A DNA stretch of 64,000 nt from Sedimentitalea sp042687825 (lineage in GTDB: Bacteria > Pseudomonadota > Alphaproteobacteria > Rhodobacterales > Rhodobacteraceae). Both the position numbers and the translations under genes were made by a program. Positions 53,081-62,299 of the stretch are shown in pieces. The stretch is taken from contig NZ_JBHUQE010000012.1 of the NCBI RefSeq assembly GCF_042687825.1, positions 1 through 64,000 on the forward strand. Reading direction: 5' to 3'. Numbering within the stretch: position 1 is the first letter of the stretch; every line of letters begins with the position of its first letter. The notes below the pieces were generated by a model that saw nothing but the letters and a program-made list of their open reading frames with translations, was not told the origin of the DNA and ran no database searches.

Positions 53081-53338
53081 TCAAGATTTCTGCGTTACCA
53101 GCTTTTCGATACCGGCCACGATCGCGCCGACGCTGCTGATGTCGAAATCGCTGTCGCCAGGCTCGTTGGCGTTGAACGGGATCGAGATGTCGAACTCTTC
53201 CTCAATCGCAAATATGCTTTCGACCAGCCCCAGGCTGTCGATACCCAGATCCTCCAGCGTGCTGTCCATCCTGACGTCCGAAGGATCAAGCAGCGCCTGT
53301 TCGGCAACGATTGCGATGACCTTGTCCTGAATGCTCAT
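53081..53338 (-). CDS. Acyl carrier protein, specialised
   Basis: The 85-residue acidic four-helix protein has the phosphopantetheine site Ser35 in EDLGIDSLGLVES. The C-terminal half (FNANEPGDSDFDISSVGAIV) is unlike the housekeeping ACP, which suggests a dedicated role. Neighbours are a FabF-like ketosynthase and lpxD, so it probably carries the acyl chain they use. AGGCCC lies upstream. Confidence 0.92.
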   Translation of the reverse strand: MSIQDKVIAIVAEQALLDPSDVRMDSTLEDLGIDSLGLVESIFAIEEEFDISIPFNANEPGDSDFDISSVGAIVAGIEKLVTQKS

Positions 53339-53371
53339 GTCGGGCCTCTGATCTGCTGTTCTGGCGCTGAC

Positions 53372-54463
53372 TTAGTCTTTTGGTTCCTGTTTGAAAACGG
53401 CTTTTTGCAAGGCCGCGATGTCGCGCATCAGCCGCGGCAGCCGGCGCTGCGCCTTATACATGTCAGTATGGGTTTCCATCTTAACAGCCGGATACCCCAT
53501 GATCACCCGACCGGCCGGCACGTTGGACAGAATTTTGGTGCCACCGCCGGCAATTACCCGGTCGCCGATAAAGATATTGTCCACGACGCCTACCTGGCCG
53601 CCGAGAATGACATTGTCACCGATATCCACCGATCCGGATATGCCGGTCTGACCGCAGAGCAGGCAGTCGCGGCCAACCCGCGTGTTGTGACCGACATGAA
53701 CCAGGTTGTCCAGTTTGCTGCCATCGCCGATCCGGGTATCGCGGATGGTGCCGTTATCCACCGTGCAGTTTGCGCCGACCTCGACATCGTCGCCGATGGT
53801 AACCGCACCCAGCGAGTGGATGCGAATCCAGCTTTGCGCCTTGGCATCCCCCTGATCACCCATGGTCTTGCGCACGTTTTCGGCGCCGGACACTTCGGGG
53901 GTCACAAAGGAAAAACCGTCTCCGCCGATCCGTGCGCCGGGCTGAGCGATGAAACGCGCCCCGATCCGGACGCGCGCACCTATACTGACCATTTCACGCA
54001 ACAGCGCGTTTTCTCCCAGCCGCACGTCGGGTCCGATCGCGCAATGCGGTCCGATCACGCTGCCGGCGCCAATGCGGGCGCCGGGGCCGACGACGCTGAG
54101 CGGACCCACGGACACATTGTCCGCCAGTTCCGCCGTCGCATCGATGACGGCCGTAGGGTGAATGCCGGTGTCACAGCCCTGCCCGCGGTCCATGAGCGCC
54201 GTCAAACCGGACATGGCCATGCGCGGACGCGGTGCAAAGATCGCTGCCGCCAGACCCATATCCTGCCAATTGGCATCGGGCCAAAGGATCGCCGCCCGGG
54301 CCTGTCCCTTGCTCAGGTCGCCGCGGTATTTCTCAGACATTGCCAGCGCCAGGTCCTCGGGTCCGGCATCAGCCGGCTCGGCCGCGCGCTGGACCGTCAG
54401 TTCCAGGTCCCCGGCGGCCTCTGCCCCCAGTTGCTTGGCGATCTGGCGGATGGTAAAAGTCAT
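53372..54463 (-). CDS. lpxD: UDP-3-O-(3-hydroxyacyl)glucosamine N-acyltransferase
   Basis: The 363-residue lipid A enzyme adds the second 3-hydroxyacyl chain to UDP-3-O-acylglucosamine from acyl-ACP. It has the N-terminal LpxD domain (FTIRQIAKQLGAEAAGDLEL) and a left-handed beta-helix of hexapeptide repeats (GARIGAGSVIGPHCAIGPDV). The catalytic histidine region is LDNLVHVGHNTRVGRDC. ATG 54463 is the family start; the frame opens at 54481. It lies away from the usual lpxA-lpxB-fabZ cluster. Confidence 0.95.
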   Translation of the reverse strand: MTFTIRQIAKQLGAEAAGDLELTVQRAAEPADAGPEDLALAMSEKYRGDLSKGQARAAILWPDANWQDMGLAAAIFAPRPRMAMSGLTALMDRGQGCDTGIHPTAVIDATAELADNVSVGPLSVVGPGARIGAGSVIGPHCAIGPDVRLGENALLREMVSIGARVRIGARFIAQPGARIGGDGFSFVTPEVSGAENVRKTMGDQGDAKAQSWIRIHSLGAVTIGDDVEVGANCTVDNGTIRDTRIGDGSKLDNLVHVGHNTRVGRDCLLCGQTGISGSVDIGDNVILGGQVGVVDNIFIGDRVIAGGGTKILSNVPAGRVIMGYPAVKMETHTDMYKAQRRLPRLMRDIAALQKAVFKQEPKD

Positions 54464-54496
54464 GGCGCGGCCCCCTTGCATCTGTCGGGACCGTGA

Positions 54497-56113
54497 TTAC
54501 CCCCGAACCGCGCGCAGGGCTACCCCCGCGTTGTCCAGAGCGCGCCAAATCTTGGCGTCACGCCCATAGATATCGCGCCGGTATTCCGACCGCCCCTTTT
54601 CGCCGACAAAGGCGGTGCGGTAAATGATGTGCACCGGAACCGGCTCGTCCAGCATCACCTTTGTCTCTTTGCCGCTGTTCAGGATGCGGTGGAACTGACC
54701 CTTGGGATCACCTGTCTGCCTGGCCAGCAGCGTGTAGGCAAAATCGAACGGATCGGCCAGACGGATACAGCCATGCGAATAGGCGCGGACCTCTCGGTCG
54801 AACAGGGATTTCGATGGAGTATCATGAAGATAGATATTGTACTTGTTCGGGAACATGAACTTGACCAGCCCCAGCGCATTGCGTTTGCTGGGCGGTTGCC
54901 GCATGGCATAGGGAAAGCTGCGCGCGGTAAACTGGTTGAAGTCCACCGCCGCGCGGTTGACCCGCCGCCCACGACTGTCGGTAATCTCGATATGGCCAGC
55001 CGCGTTCGGGTTGTTCTTGAGCTTGGGCAGGTATTCCTTGGTCACGATCGAGCGCGGCACATACCAGCTGGGATTGACCACCATGAACTCCATCATGTCG
55101 GAAAATTCGGGACTGCGCCGGTCGCTGGTATTCTTGCCGATCACCGACCGGGTGCGAAAGGTCACCTTGCCATTGTCGATAATCTTGGCGGTGAAGTCGG
55201 TCTGGTTGACCAGAATGTGGCGCCGGCCGAGATCCATGTTGATCCAGCGTTCCCGTTCCATCGCGACGATAACCGACCGCAGGCGCAGCTCGGCCGGTTG
55301 ATTGATCTCGGCCATTGTGCCCTTGCCGGCGACGCCGTCGGCCGTCAGCCCGTGCGCCAGCTGAAACTGCTGTACCGCCTTCTGGATATCGGAATCGTAG
55401 CTTTGCGTGGCGCTGCGGCGCATGTATCCCATGGCGATCAGCCGGTTGCGCAGGATCACAACCGCATTGCCGCTTTGCCCGGGTTTGAGACTGCCGACCG
55501 GAACCGCCGCGCCCCATCCGCCCTGTCCCAACAGTTTCTCCAGCCGCAGCTTTTCCTTCATCAATGCGCGATACTGCGCAGACGATGGCGGCAGCGCTTT
55601 GAAAAACCCGCGCGGCGCACTTTTGGCAAAATTCGTCAGGTAAGACCCCCGGTCGCGATACGGCACCGCCCGGACGATCCCCCCATCGATACGAGAGGGC
55701 ACCAGCAGGCCGGTCTGCACGTCGCGGGCGTATTTCAGAAACGCCGCGCTTAGACGAACTTCGAGCAGCCCCAGATCGCGCGTCGTGCGCGCCGCCTGCA
55801 TCTGCGCCGTCAGCCCGTCCACATCATAGCGCGCCACCGGCAGTCCGTGGGTGCCGGCGTTGGACAATGCCTGTATCAGTTCCGCCCGGCGTTTGCGGTG
55901 TTTGCCGCCCTTGCCGGTCCAGACCGCCTCATAGTTGGTCGCACGGTAAAACGCGGCGATGTCGGCGTCCTTGGCAGCGGCTTCAGCTACCGCCTGCTTA
56001 AAGGCCGTGACCTGCGCCGCCGCCGGCGCGCCGAACAGGAAAGCCGCCATGACCAACGCACCGATCACGGCCAGAAGCCGGGAAATTATCCGCATATGCT
56101 GAAATGTCGTCAT
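54497..56113 (-). CDS. L,D-transpeptidase (YkuD/YcbB type)
   Basis: The 538-residue periplasmic enzyme has an N-terminal signal sequence (about residues 7-33, ending AAAQ), an intermediate helical part and a peptidoglycan-binding domain (LKPGQSGNAVVILRNRLIAMG; AVQQFQLAHGLTADGVAGKG). The YkuD catalytic domain carries nucleophile Cys449 in YSHGCIRLADPFDFA. It forms 3-3 crosslinks in peptidoglycan or attaches proteins to it. ATG 56113 follows AAGGAC. The divergent gene encodes a DUF882 protein, like the ycbB-ycbK neighbours of Escherichia coli. Confidence 0.94.
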   Translation of the reverse strand: MTTFQHMRIISRLLAVIGALVMAAFLFGAPAAAQVTAFKQAVAEAAAKDADIAAFYRATNYEAVWTGKGGKHRKRRAELIQALSNAGTHGLPVARYDVDGLTAQMQAARTTRDLGLLEVRLSAAFLKYARDVQTGLLVPSRIDGGIVRAVPYRDRGSYLTNFAKSAPRGFFKALPPSSAQYRALMKEKLRLEKLLGQGGWGAAVPVGSLKPGQSGNAVVILRNRLIAMGYMRRSATQSYDSDIQKAVQQFQLAHGLTADGVAGKGTMAEINQPAELRLRSVIVAMERERWINMDLGRRHILVNQTDFTAKIIDNGKVTFRTRSVIGKNTSDRRSPEFSDMMEFMVVNPSWYVPRSIVTKEYLPKLKNNPNAAGHIEITDSRGRRVNRAAVDFNQFTARSFPYAMRQPPSKRNALGLVKFMFPNKYNIYLHDTPSKSLFDREVRAYSHGCIRLADPFDFAYTLLARQTGDPKGQFHRILNSGKETKVMLDEPVPVHIIYRTAFVGEKGRSEYRRDIYGRDAKIWRALDNAGVALRAVRG

Positions 56114-56439
56114 GGGAGCGTCCTTGATATTCGAAACAATGGCTAATGATTGAGACTACCGTTCTACAGTTAGAAACATGCACAAATGGTGTCCATTCAC
56201 TTTTCGAATATCGATAAATTGCACGCATTCATGGTGCTTGAGGGCATCGACACAGGCGTTGCGGCAGATTGCGCGAGAAATTGCCGAAAAACGATTGTGT
56301 CTAAAACTTGTTCAAATCCGGACTTGGCTGAGAATGCCGCGCATGGCATAGAGTAGACACATCTGGGGGTGGATATATGTAACGCGCACGTAACATCGGG
56401 CGCAGGCAGGACGAGAAGCGTACAGGACGGCGCAGTAAA
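56114..56439. other. Shared upstream region of the L,D-transpeptidase and DUF882 genes
   Basis: The 326 bp are AT-richer than the genes on either side and hold both divergent promoters. No clear -35/-10 pair, operator or repeat stands out. Confidence 0.4.
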
Positions 56440-57009
56440 ATGACAGAACTCAGCTCTACGGGCATGTCCCGTCGTGCACTGCTAGGTGCATTCGCAGCAA
56501 CAGCAGTCACAGCAGCCCCGACATTTGCAAATGCAGCAGGTTTCCTGCGCGGTGGCGGAGATATCCGACGCATTCGGATGTATTCCGGGCGAACCGGCGA
56601 ACGCATCGACATGATCTATTGGATCGATGGCAAGTACATCAAGGATTCTGTCAAGGAAATCAACCACTTCATGCGCGATTGGCGCAATGACCAACTGAAA
56701 TCCATCGACCTGCGCACCATCGACATCATGGCCGCTGCGCACAATCTAATGGACGTGAACGAACCCTATATGCTGCTGTCGGGATATCGCAGCCCGCAGA
56801 CCAACGCCATGCTGCGCCGCCGCTCGCGCGGGGTCGCAAAGAACTCGTTGCACATGAAGGGCCAGGCCGCGGATCTGCGCCTGGCGTCCCGCTCGGTGAG
56901 CCAGATGGCCAAGGCCGCCTCGGCCTGTCAGGCCGGTGGTGTCGGGCGATATTCGCGCTCGAATTTCGTGCATATGGATTGCGGAGTCGTGCGCAGCTGG
57001 GGCGGCTGA
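56440..57009 (+). CDS. Tat-exported DUF882 (M15-like, YcbK-type) protein
   Basis: The 189-residue protein has a twin-arginine signal (SRRALLGAFAATAVTAAPT, cut near ANA) and a DUF882 domain with zinc-ligand pattern HMKGQAAD and FVHMD, as in M15 peptidases (YSG YRS motif LSGYRSPQTN also present). It probably cleaves or modifies peptidoglycan peptides in the periplasm; the true substrate is not established. It is divergent from the L,D-transpeptidase, which acts on the same polymer. A strong terminator follows. Confidence 0.92.
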   Translation: MTELSSTGMSRRALLGAFAATAVTAAPTFANAAGFLRGGGDIRRIRMYSGRTGERIDMIYWIDGKYIKDSVKEINHFMRDWRNDQLKSIDLRTIDIMAAAHNLMDVNEPYMLLSGYRSPQTNAMLRRRSRGVAKNSLHMKGQAADLRLASRSVSQMAKAASACQAGGVGRYSRSNFVHMDCGVVRSWGG

Positions 57010-57040
57010 CCGCCCCTTTCCGTTTCCGATCCGGCAACAA

Positions 57041-57068
57041 AACCGCTGCGTCCTGCAGCGGTTTTTTT
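57041..57068 (+). terminator. Intrinsic terminator after the DUF882 gene
   Basis: A perfect 9-bp stem (AACCGCTGC with GCAGCGGTT), 5-nt loop and seven T residues. Confidence 0.92.
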
Positions 57069-57152
57069 CGTGCCCGGCGATCTCTTTAAAAATGGATCAA
57101 ATTCGGCGGCAGAAAGCCGCCGACCCGAATTTTTCGCTTGCCAACGCCGGGA

Positions 57153-59816
57153 TCAGAAGTTCAGCGACAGATCCCGATGCACGGAGTTGCACCCAGCCAG
57201 GTACAGCGCCTGCGACCGGCTGAGGCGCGTCTGCTGTCGGGCACCGATGGTTTCCGACAAGGCGGCGAGATAGGCTTCCAACCCGGGCTTGAGCCGGCTG
57301 TCCGCTGAGGCCCGCCATGTTTTCTGGTCCTGGTAAGTAGCGACCGCCTTGTCGTACTCAGCCATAGCCTTGGCACGATCCGGGGACGAGCCCCGCATGG
57401 CGCGCCGGGCCTTGGACAGGGCCGAAGACACGGTATTGGCCCCGGCCAGCTGGCCAAAGGCCTTGCCGACCTGATCCAGCGCCTCTTCGGCCCCAGCGGG
57501 TTGGCCATCGGCGATGACCCCACGCAGACCGGTCAACTGCGCCTCGAGCTCGAAGAAACCGGTATTGTCCGCCAGCACCGCCAGCATTTCGCTCACAGGT
57601 TCGACGGCGTCGTCGGCCGCCCGGCGATAGCTGTTTCGCGCCTGCAGCTCTGCCCTGGTCAGGGCGCTGAACGTCTCGTGCGTGGCTTTCCAGCTGTCTG
57701 GCACCTGCGCCGCGATCTGGTCGCGCTTGTCCTTCAGAACCTCGACGCGGGCCTTGATCTTGTCGCGCCGGGCCTGAACGTTTTCGCCCGACATATAGCG
57801 ACCGGATTTCTCGAGGCGCGCGATCTCGTCCTCGAGTTCGCGCATGCCCTTCTGCAACTTGCGCACCTGTGCAAGCGCCGGACGATAGACGTCTGTCGCC
57901 TCCACGACAGCGGCTTCGGTCGCCGTGATTTCGTCCAACAGGCCGATGGCCTTGTCCGCGCTGGCAAAGGCGGATGACAGGCCCGAGGATTGTGACTTGG
58001 GCAGGATCGCCAGGTCCAGCGCCTGCGCCCGGGCGATGGCCTCGGTGATCGCATCCCTGTCATTGGCGACCTCCTGACGCACGTATTCCTCCAGGCATTG
58101 CTGCAGCCGGGGATTGCGCGGCGGCGGTGACTTTTCAGACAGAAAACTCATCCGGTTGGGCAGATAGTTCACCAGTTGCGGGTAGTAAGCGACAATTCCC
58201 AACGCCAGAATTTGCAGGGCGATAAAGGCAATGACCCCTTTGTAGATCTGCACCGTCTTGACGATCGCCGGCGCCACGCCGCGCAGATAGAACAGCGCAA
58301 AGCCGAAAGGTGGCGTCAGGAACGAGGTCTGGATGTTCAGACCGATCATCACCCCCAGCCAGACGGCCGTGATATTGGCCTGCGGATCGGCCAGCAGGAT
58401 CGGCGCGACAATCGGCACGACCACAACCGCGATTTCGATGAAGTCCAGAAAGAACCCCAGCACAAAGATCACCAGCATCACGATAAGGAACTGGGTCCAG
58501 AATCCGCCCGGCAGCGAATTCAGGAAATCGCGCACCAGCTCTTCGCCGCCAAAGGCGCGAAAGGCCGCCGTCAGCATGGCCGCACCCAACAGGATGATGA
58601 ACACCAGCGACGTGGTCTTTGCGGTTTCGATCATCACTTCATGCAGGGTGTTTTCGATCTTGAGCACCCGCACAGCGCTCCAGACCAGAGAAATCAGCAG
58701 CAGGACCACGGCTATGATTCCGATCGTGAGACCGGTAGAGTCCCCGCCCTCGTTCAGCAGCACGGCCTTGACGTTCATGTCATAATTGGACAGGGCAAAC
58801 CCGATCAGTCCCAGTGAGAATATCGCCAGGATCGCGGGATAATAGGTCGTCTTGTTCTGTTCGGTGATCCGGTATCCGGCCATGATCAGGGCCCCGGCCG
58901 CGCCGATGGCACCGGCCTGGTTCACGGTGGCGATCCCGGCGATGATCGATCCCAGAACCAGAAAGATCAGCGCCAGCGGCGGCACCAGCGTCAGAACCAC
59001 ATTGCCCCAAAAGGCCGCGTCCCGCGCCCCGGTATAGGGCACGGCGGGCGCCGATTTCGGCCGCAGGATGGCAAAGATCAGGATATAGACCATGTAGATC
59101 AGAACCAGCAGGATACCGGGCACAAAGGCGCCCAGGAACATCTCGCCGGCACTGGTGCTGGCCACGTCAAAGACGCTGGGCATGCTCAGTTCGCCGGTGG
59201 CGTCCTTGTACAGCGCCTTGCGGGCCGTGCTGGCCTGATCCGAGGCGCTGGCCAACTGGTCGGCCAGGATGATCAGCACGATCGACGGCGGGATGATCTG
59301 CCCCAGCGTGCCCGAAGCGGCGATGGTCCCGGTCGCCAGGGATTGCGAATAGTTGTTGCGCAGCATCGCCGGCAGGGAAATCAGCCCCATGGCCACCACG
59401 GTGGCACCGACAATGCCGGTGGTGGCCGCCAGCAGCGCGCCGACGAAGACCACCGAGATGCCAAGACCGCCCGGCACCGAGCCAAACAGCTGGGCCATGG
59501 TCACCAGCAGATCCTCGGCGATTTTCGACCGCTGCAGCATGATGCCCATGAAGATGAACAGCGGAATCGCGATCAGCGTGTCCCGCTCGACCTCCCAATA
59601 GACCCCGCGCAGATTGGTGACCCCCGCCGTCAGCCATTGCGACGGACCGCCGGAATGGAAATAGGCATCGACGTTGCCGGTTACCAAATAGCCGGCACCG
59701 GCCGCCAGCAGGATCGAGATGATCGCCGATCCGGGCAGCGCAAAGGCCACGGGATAGCCCGAGGCCAGCGCCGAAGCCATGATGACGATCAGAACGGCGA
59801 GAAAGAAAAGTTCCAT
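57153..59816 (-). CDS. TRAP transporter large permease (DctM) with long soluble tail
   Basis: The 887-residue protein has a DctM/ion-transporter membrane region in residues 1-555 (LIAIPLFIFMGIMLQRSKIA; IPPSIVLIILADQL; TPPFGFALFYLRGVAP), itself longer than the usual 430 residues. A soluble, charged, helical tail of about 330 residues follows (from MSFLSEKSPPPRNP), containing coiled-coil stretches such as VRKLQKGMRELEDEIARLEK. The family start MELFFLAVLI is at 59816 with GAGGA upstream; the frame opens at 59882. It forms the transporter with DctQ- and DctP-type genes upstream. The tail has no known function. Confidence 0.9.
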   Translation of the reverse strand: MELFFLAVLIVIMASALASGYPVAFALPGSAIISILLAAGAGYLVTGNVDAYFHSGGPSQWLTAGVTNLRGVYWEVERDTLIAIPLFIFMGIMLQRSKIAEDLLVTMAQLFGSVPGGLGISVVFVGALLAATTGIVGATVVAMGLISLPAMLRNNYSQSLATGTIAASGTLGQIIPPSIVLIILADQLASASDQASTARKALYKDATGELSMPSVFDVASTSAGEMFLGAFVPGILLVLIYMVYILIFAILRPKSAPAVPYTGARDAAFWGNVVLTLVPPLALIFLVLGSIIAGIATVNQAGAIGAAGALIMAGYRITEQNKTTYYPAILAIFSLGLIGFALSNYDMNVKAVLLNEGGDSTGLTIGIIAVVLLLISLVWSAVRVLKIENTLHEVMIETAKTTSLVFIILLGAAMLTAAFRAFGGEELVRDFLNSLPGGFWTQFLIVMLVIFVLGFFLDFIEIAVVVVPIVAPILLADPQANITAVWLGVMIGLNIQTSFLTPPFGFALFYLRGVAPAIVKTVQIYKGVIAFIALQILALGIVAYYPQLVNYLPNRMSFLSEKSPPPRNPRLQQCLEEYVRQEVANDRDAITEAIARAQALDLAILPKSQSSGLSSAFASADKAIGLLDEITATEAAVVEATDVYRPALAQVRKLQKGMRELEDEIARLEKSGRYMSGENVQARRDKIKARVEVLKDKRDQIAAQVPDSWKATHETFSALTRAELQARNSYRRAADDAVEPVSEMLAVLADNTGFFELEAQLTGLRGVIADGQPAGAEEALDQVGKAFGQLAGANTVSSALSKARRAMRGSSPDRAKAMAEYDKAVATYQDQKTWRASADSRLKPGLEAYLAALSETIGARQQTRLSRSQALYLAGCNSVHRDLSLNF

Positions 59817-59826
59817 GATCCGATCC

Positions 59827-60825
59827 TCAATGCGTGACGGCGGCGTGGTCGCGATGACCGGGTTCGTCGCGGGCGTCGGCAACCGCCTCGAACAGATAGG
59901 CGACGAACTGGATCAGCATGGTGATCGCGAATATCGCCAGAAACGCGGCCATCTGATACTTGACGAACATGCCCGCGGTCCCGGTCTGGGACACTTCGAA
60001 ATTCGCCACCGGGGAATTGATGATCGCCTGTTTCGAGCCCAGCCCGATCAGGATGATCGCCCAGGCCGTTGTCATGCCCAGCAGGATCGAGCCGATGGCG
60101 TTGACCTTGCCCCGGCGCCGCGGGTTGAACCCCGCATACAGGACATCGACGCGCACATGGCCTTCTTCCAGCAGGGTATAGGCCGAGGCGAACAGGAACA
60201 GCGCGGCGTACCAGTAGCGCACAAGATCGCCCATCAGCGCCTGCTCATAGGAAAAAACGAACCGCGAAATCACGATCAGCAGCTCGGCGGCGACAATCAT
60301 CAGCGCCAGCCAGAAAAAACCCAGGGTGCGCAGGAATAGCGCGACGACGAAACCCGCGATGACCAGCGGTACATGTACATAGGGACCGACAAAGCGGGCG
60401 CGCAGCAGGTCGCGGGACAGATCCGCATCGACCAGCCGTTCGAGCAGCCCCTCGACCCGCAGAAAGGCGATGGTTGCATCCGCAATGCCCACGAACAGGA
60501 CCGCGAAGAAGCAACCGCGGATCAGGTATGCGTTGAAATTGCTGATCAGCCTGGCGTCGTAGCGCAGAGCCCGGTGCGGCGTGCGCACGATCATCACCGC
60601 CGCGGCGACCAGCGCTGATGCGTAAAGCGCAAGGAGAATCCAGGCCCGGTTGTCCGCCACCTCGCCCAACAGCGATGTCAGCGGCGGGTAATCATACCCA
60701 ACGATCAGCACGTTATTGATCATGAAGGCCACCAGGACAAACAGCGTCGCCCACCCGAAATACCGCACGAAAGGTGCCGGTGCTCCGGGTGGCGACAGAA
60801 TTTCCGCTTCGGATGTGGCTTGCAT
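59827..60825 (-). CDS. TRAP transporter small permease (DctQ), enlarged
   Basis: The 332-residue membrane protein has about eight predicted helices, against four in an ordinary DctQ of 160-200 residues. The DctQ-like part is C-terminal (RYWYAALFLFASAYTLLEEG, HVRVDVLYAGFNPRRRGK). The N-terminal half may be an additional membrane domain that matches the enlarged DctM partner. It starts with MQATSEAEILSPPG, ten bases upstream of the DctM gene's start region. Length and topology are inferred by eye. Confidence 0.88.
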   Translation of the reverse strand: MQATSEAEILSPPGAPAPFVRYFGWATLFVLVAFMINNVLIVGYDYPPLTSLLGEVADNRAWILLALYASALVAAAVMIVRTPHRALRYDARLISNFNAYLIRGCFFAVLFVGIADATIAFLRVEGLLERLVDADLSRDLLRARFVGPYVHVPLVIAGFVVALFLRTLGFFWLALMIVAAELLIVISRFVFSYEQALMGDLVRYWYAALFLFASAYTLLEEGHVRVDVLYAGFNPRRRGKVNAIGSILLGMTTAWAIILIGLGSKQAIINSPVANFEVSQTGTAGMFVKYQMAAFLAIFAITMLIQFVAYLFEAVADARDEPGHRDHAAVTH

Positions 60826-60951
60826 TGCAACTCCCCCGCTTGCAATTGGCCCGGTTCAGGTCGGGCCGGACTCACGCCTCTGGGGCGGAGAACCTTTGGA
60901 TGAACAGGAGCCGGCCAGCCGGCCGCCTCCTGCAATCTTACCAAAGCAGGG

Positions 60952-62037
60952 TCAAACGATGCCCAGGATGCGGTTCCGATGGTTCGAGTATTCGATCTCG
61001 GCCACGGCGCGCCAGCCGCCGATTTCACGCAGCTTTTCCTGATAATGGTCGTTGACCTCGGCCGCCAGTGGCGAGTGTTCACGGGTTTCCTCGAACACCT
61101 CTTCGGCGGCCCCGCCAAAGGCGTCCCAGACCTCGTCGCTAAAGCTGCGGGTCTGCACGCCGTGATCGTTGACCAGACGTGCCAGGTAGGCGCCGTTATT
61201 GGCCGACGCTTCTTCGGCCTGGGCGGCGGTCTCTTCGTTGCAGGCAGCCGTGATCACGGCCTGTTCGTATTCCGACAGCCCGTCCCACCAGGACTTGTTC
61301 ATACCAAAGGCCAGCGCCGCGCCGGGTTCGTGCATGCCGGCGGTATAGTAGAACTTGGCCGCCTCATAGAACTTCATGAAATAGTCATTGTAGGGGCCGA
61401 CCCATTCGGTGGCGTCGATGGAACCGGACACCAGGTTTTCATAGATCTGCCCGCCCGGCAGCGACACGGTCGAGACGCCCAGTTTCGACATCACAGCACC
61501 AGCCAGGCCCGGAATGCGCATCTTGAGCCCGTTCAGGTCCTCTGGTGTGTTGATTTCCTTGTTAAACCAGCCGCCGGCCTGTGCTCCGGTGCCGCCGCAC
61601 ATCAGGTTCTTCAGTCCGAATTCTCCGGCCACCTTGTCCCACAGTTCCTGTCCGCCTGCATATTTGATCCAGGCGTTGTGTTCGGGCACCGTCATACCGA
61701 ACGGAACGGCGGTGAAATAGGTGAACGCGGGATGCTTGCCGGCCCAGTAATAGTCAGCCGCGATATAGGCCTGGCTGTTGCCTGACGCGACCTCGTCAAA
61801 AGTGTCGAAGGCGCCGACGCGTTCGCCTGCGGCGAAATACTCGGTACGCAGCGCGCCCTGGGACAGTTGAGTGATTCGCTCTGCCAGACGCTGTGCCGAC
61901 GTGCCCAGTCCGGGAAAGTCCCGCGGCCAGGTCGACACGATGGTCAGTGTCTTGCCGCCCTGCGCAAGCGCCGGCGCCGCCAGCGCTGCTCCGGTACCCG
62001 CGATCGCTGCACCCTTCAAAAACTTACGACGTTCCAT
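60952..62037 (-). CDS. TRAP transporter substrate-binding protein, TakP-like
   Basis: The 361-residue periplasmic DctP-type protein has a twin-arginine signal (MERRKFLKGAAIAGTGAALA, cut near ALA-Q). Substrate-site segments are GGWFNKEINTPEDLNGLKMR and SIDATEWVGPYNDYFMKFYE, close to TakP of Rhodobacter sphaeroides, a 2-oxoacid binder. The arginine in LKMRIPG is the carboxylate anchor of DctP proteins. It is the first gene of the TRAP set. ATG 62037 is the family start although the frame runs to 62238. The substrate is probably a 2-oxo or 2-hydroxy acid. Confidence 0.92.
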   Translation of the reverse strand: MERRKFLKGAAIAGTGAALAAPALAQGGKTLTIVSTWPRDFPGLGTSAQRLAERITQLSQGALRTEYFAAGERVGAFDTFDEVASGNSQAYIAADYYWAGKHPAFTYFTAVPFGMTVPEHNAWIKYAGGQELWDKVAGEFGLKNLMCGGTGAQAGGWFNKEINTPEDLNGLKMRIPGLAGAVMSKLGVSTVSLPGGQIYENLVSGSIDATEWVGPYNDYFMKFYEAAKFYYTAGMHEPGAALAFGMNKSWWDGLSEYEQAVITAACNEETAAQAEEASANNGAYLARLVNDHGVQTRSFSDEVWDAFGGAAEEVFEETREHSPLAAEVNDHYQEKLREIGGWRAVAEIEYSNHRNRILGIV

Positions 62038-62299
62038 ATTCAGTGAATCCTCCGGTTGGGTCTGTTCGTTTCTTGCTTTTTTTGAGGGTAGCCCGCCCTG
62101 TCGCACAGGACCGGCCCCTCGCCATTGCCGCGCCAGCGTATTCGGAAGGCATGGAATTGCAATGGCTTTTCGCTCCGGAACCGACCTAAACGTCCCGAAT
62201 GCGACACCTAGTGCGAAAGTTGCCAAAGATTCAGACATCTTGGCATTGCGGCGCCCGCCGATGACCTAACGGCAGCCGCGCGGTAGCGTCGGGAGCGGC

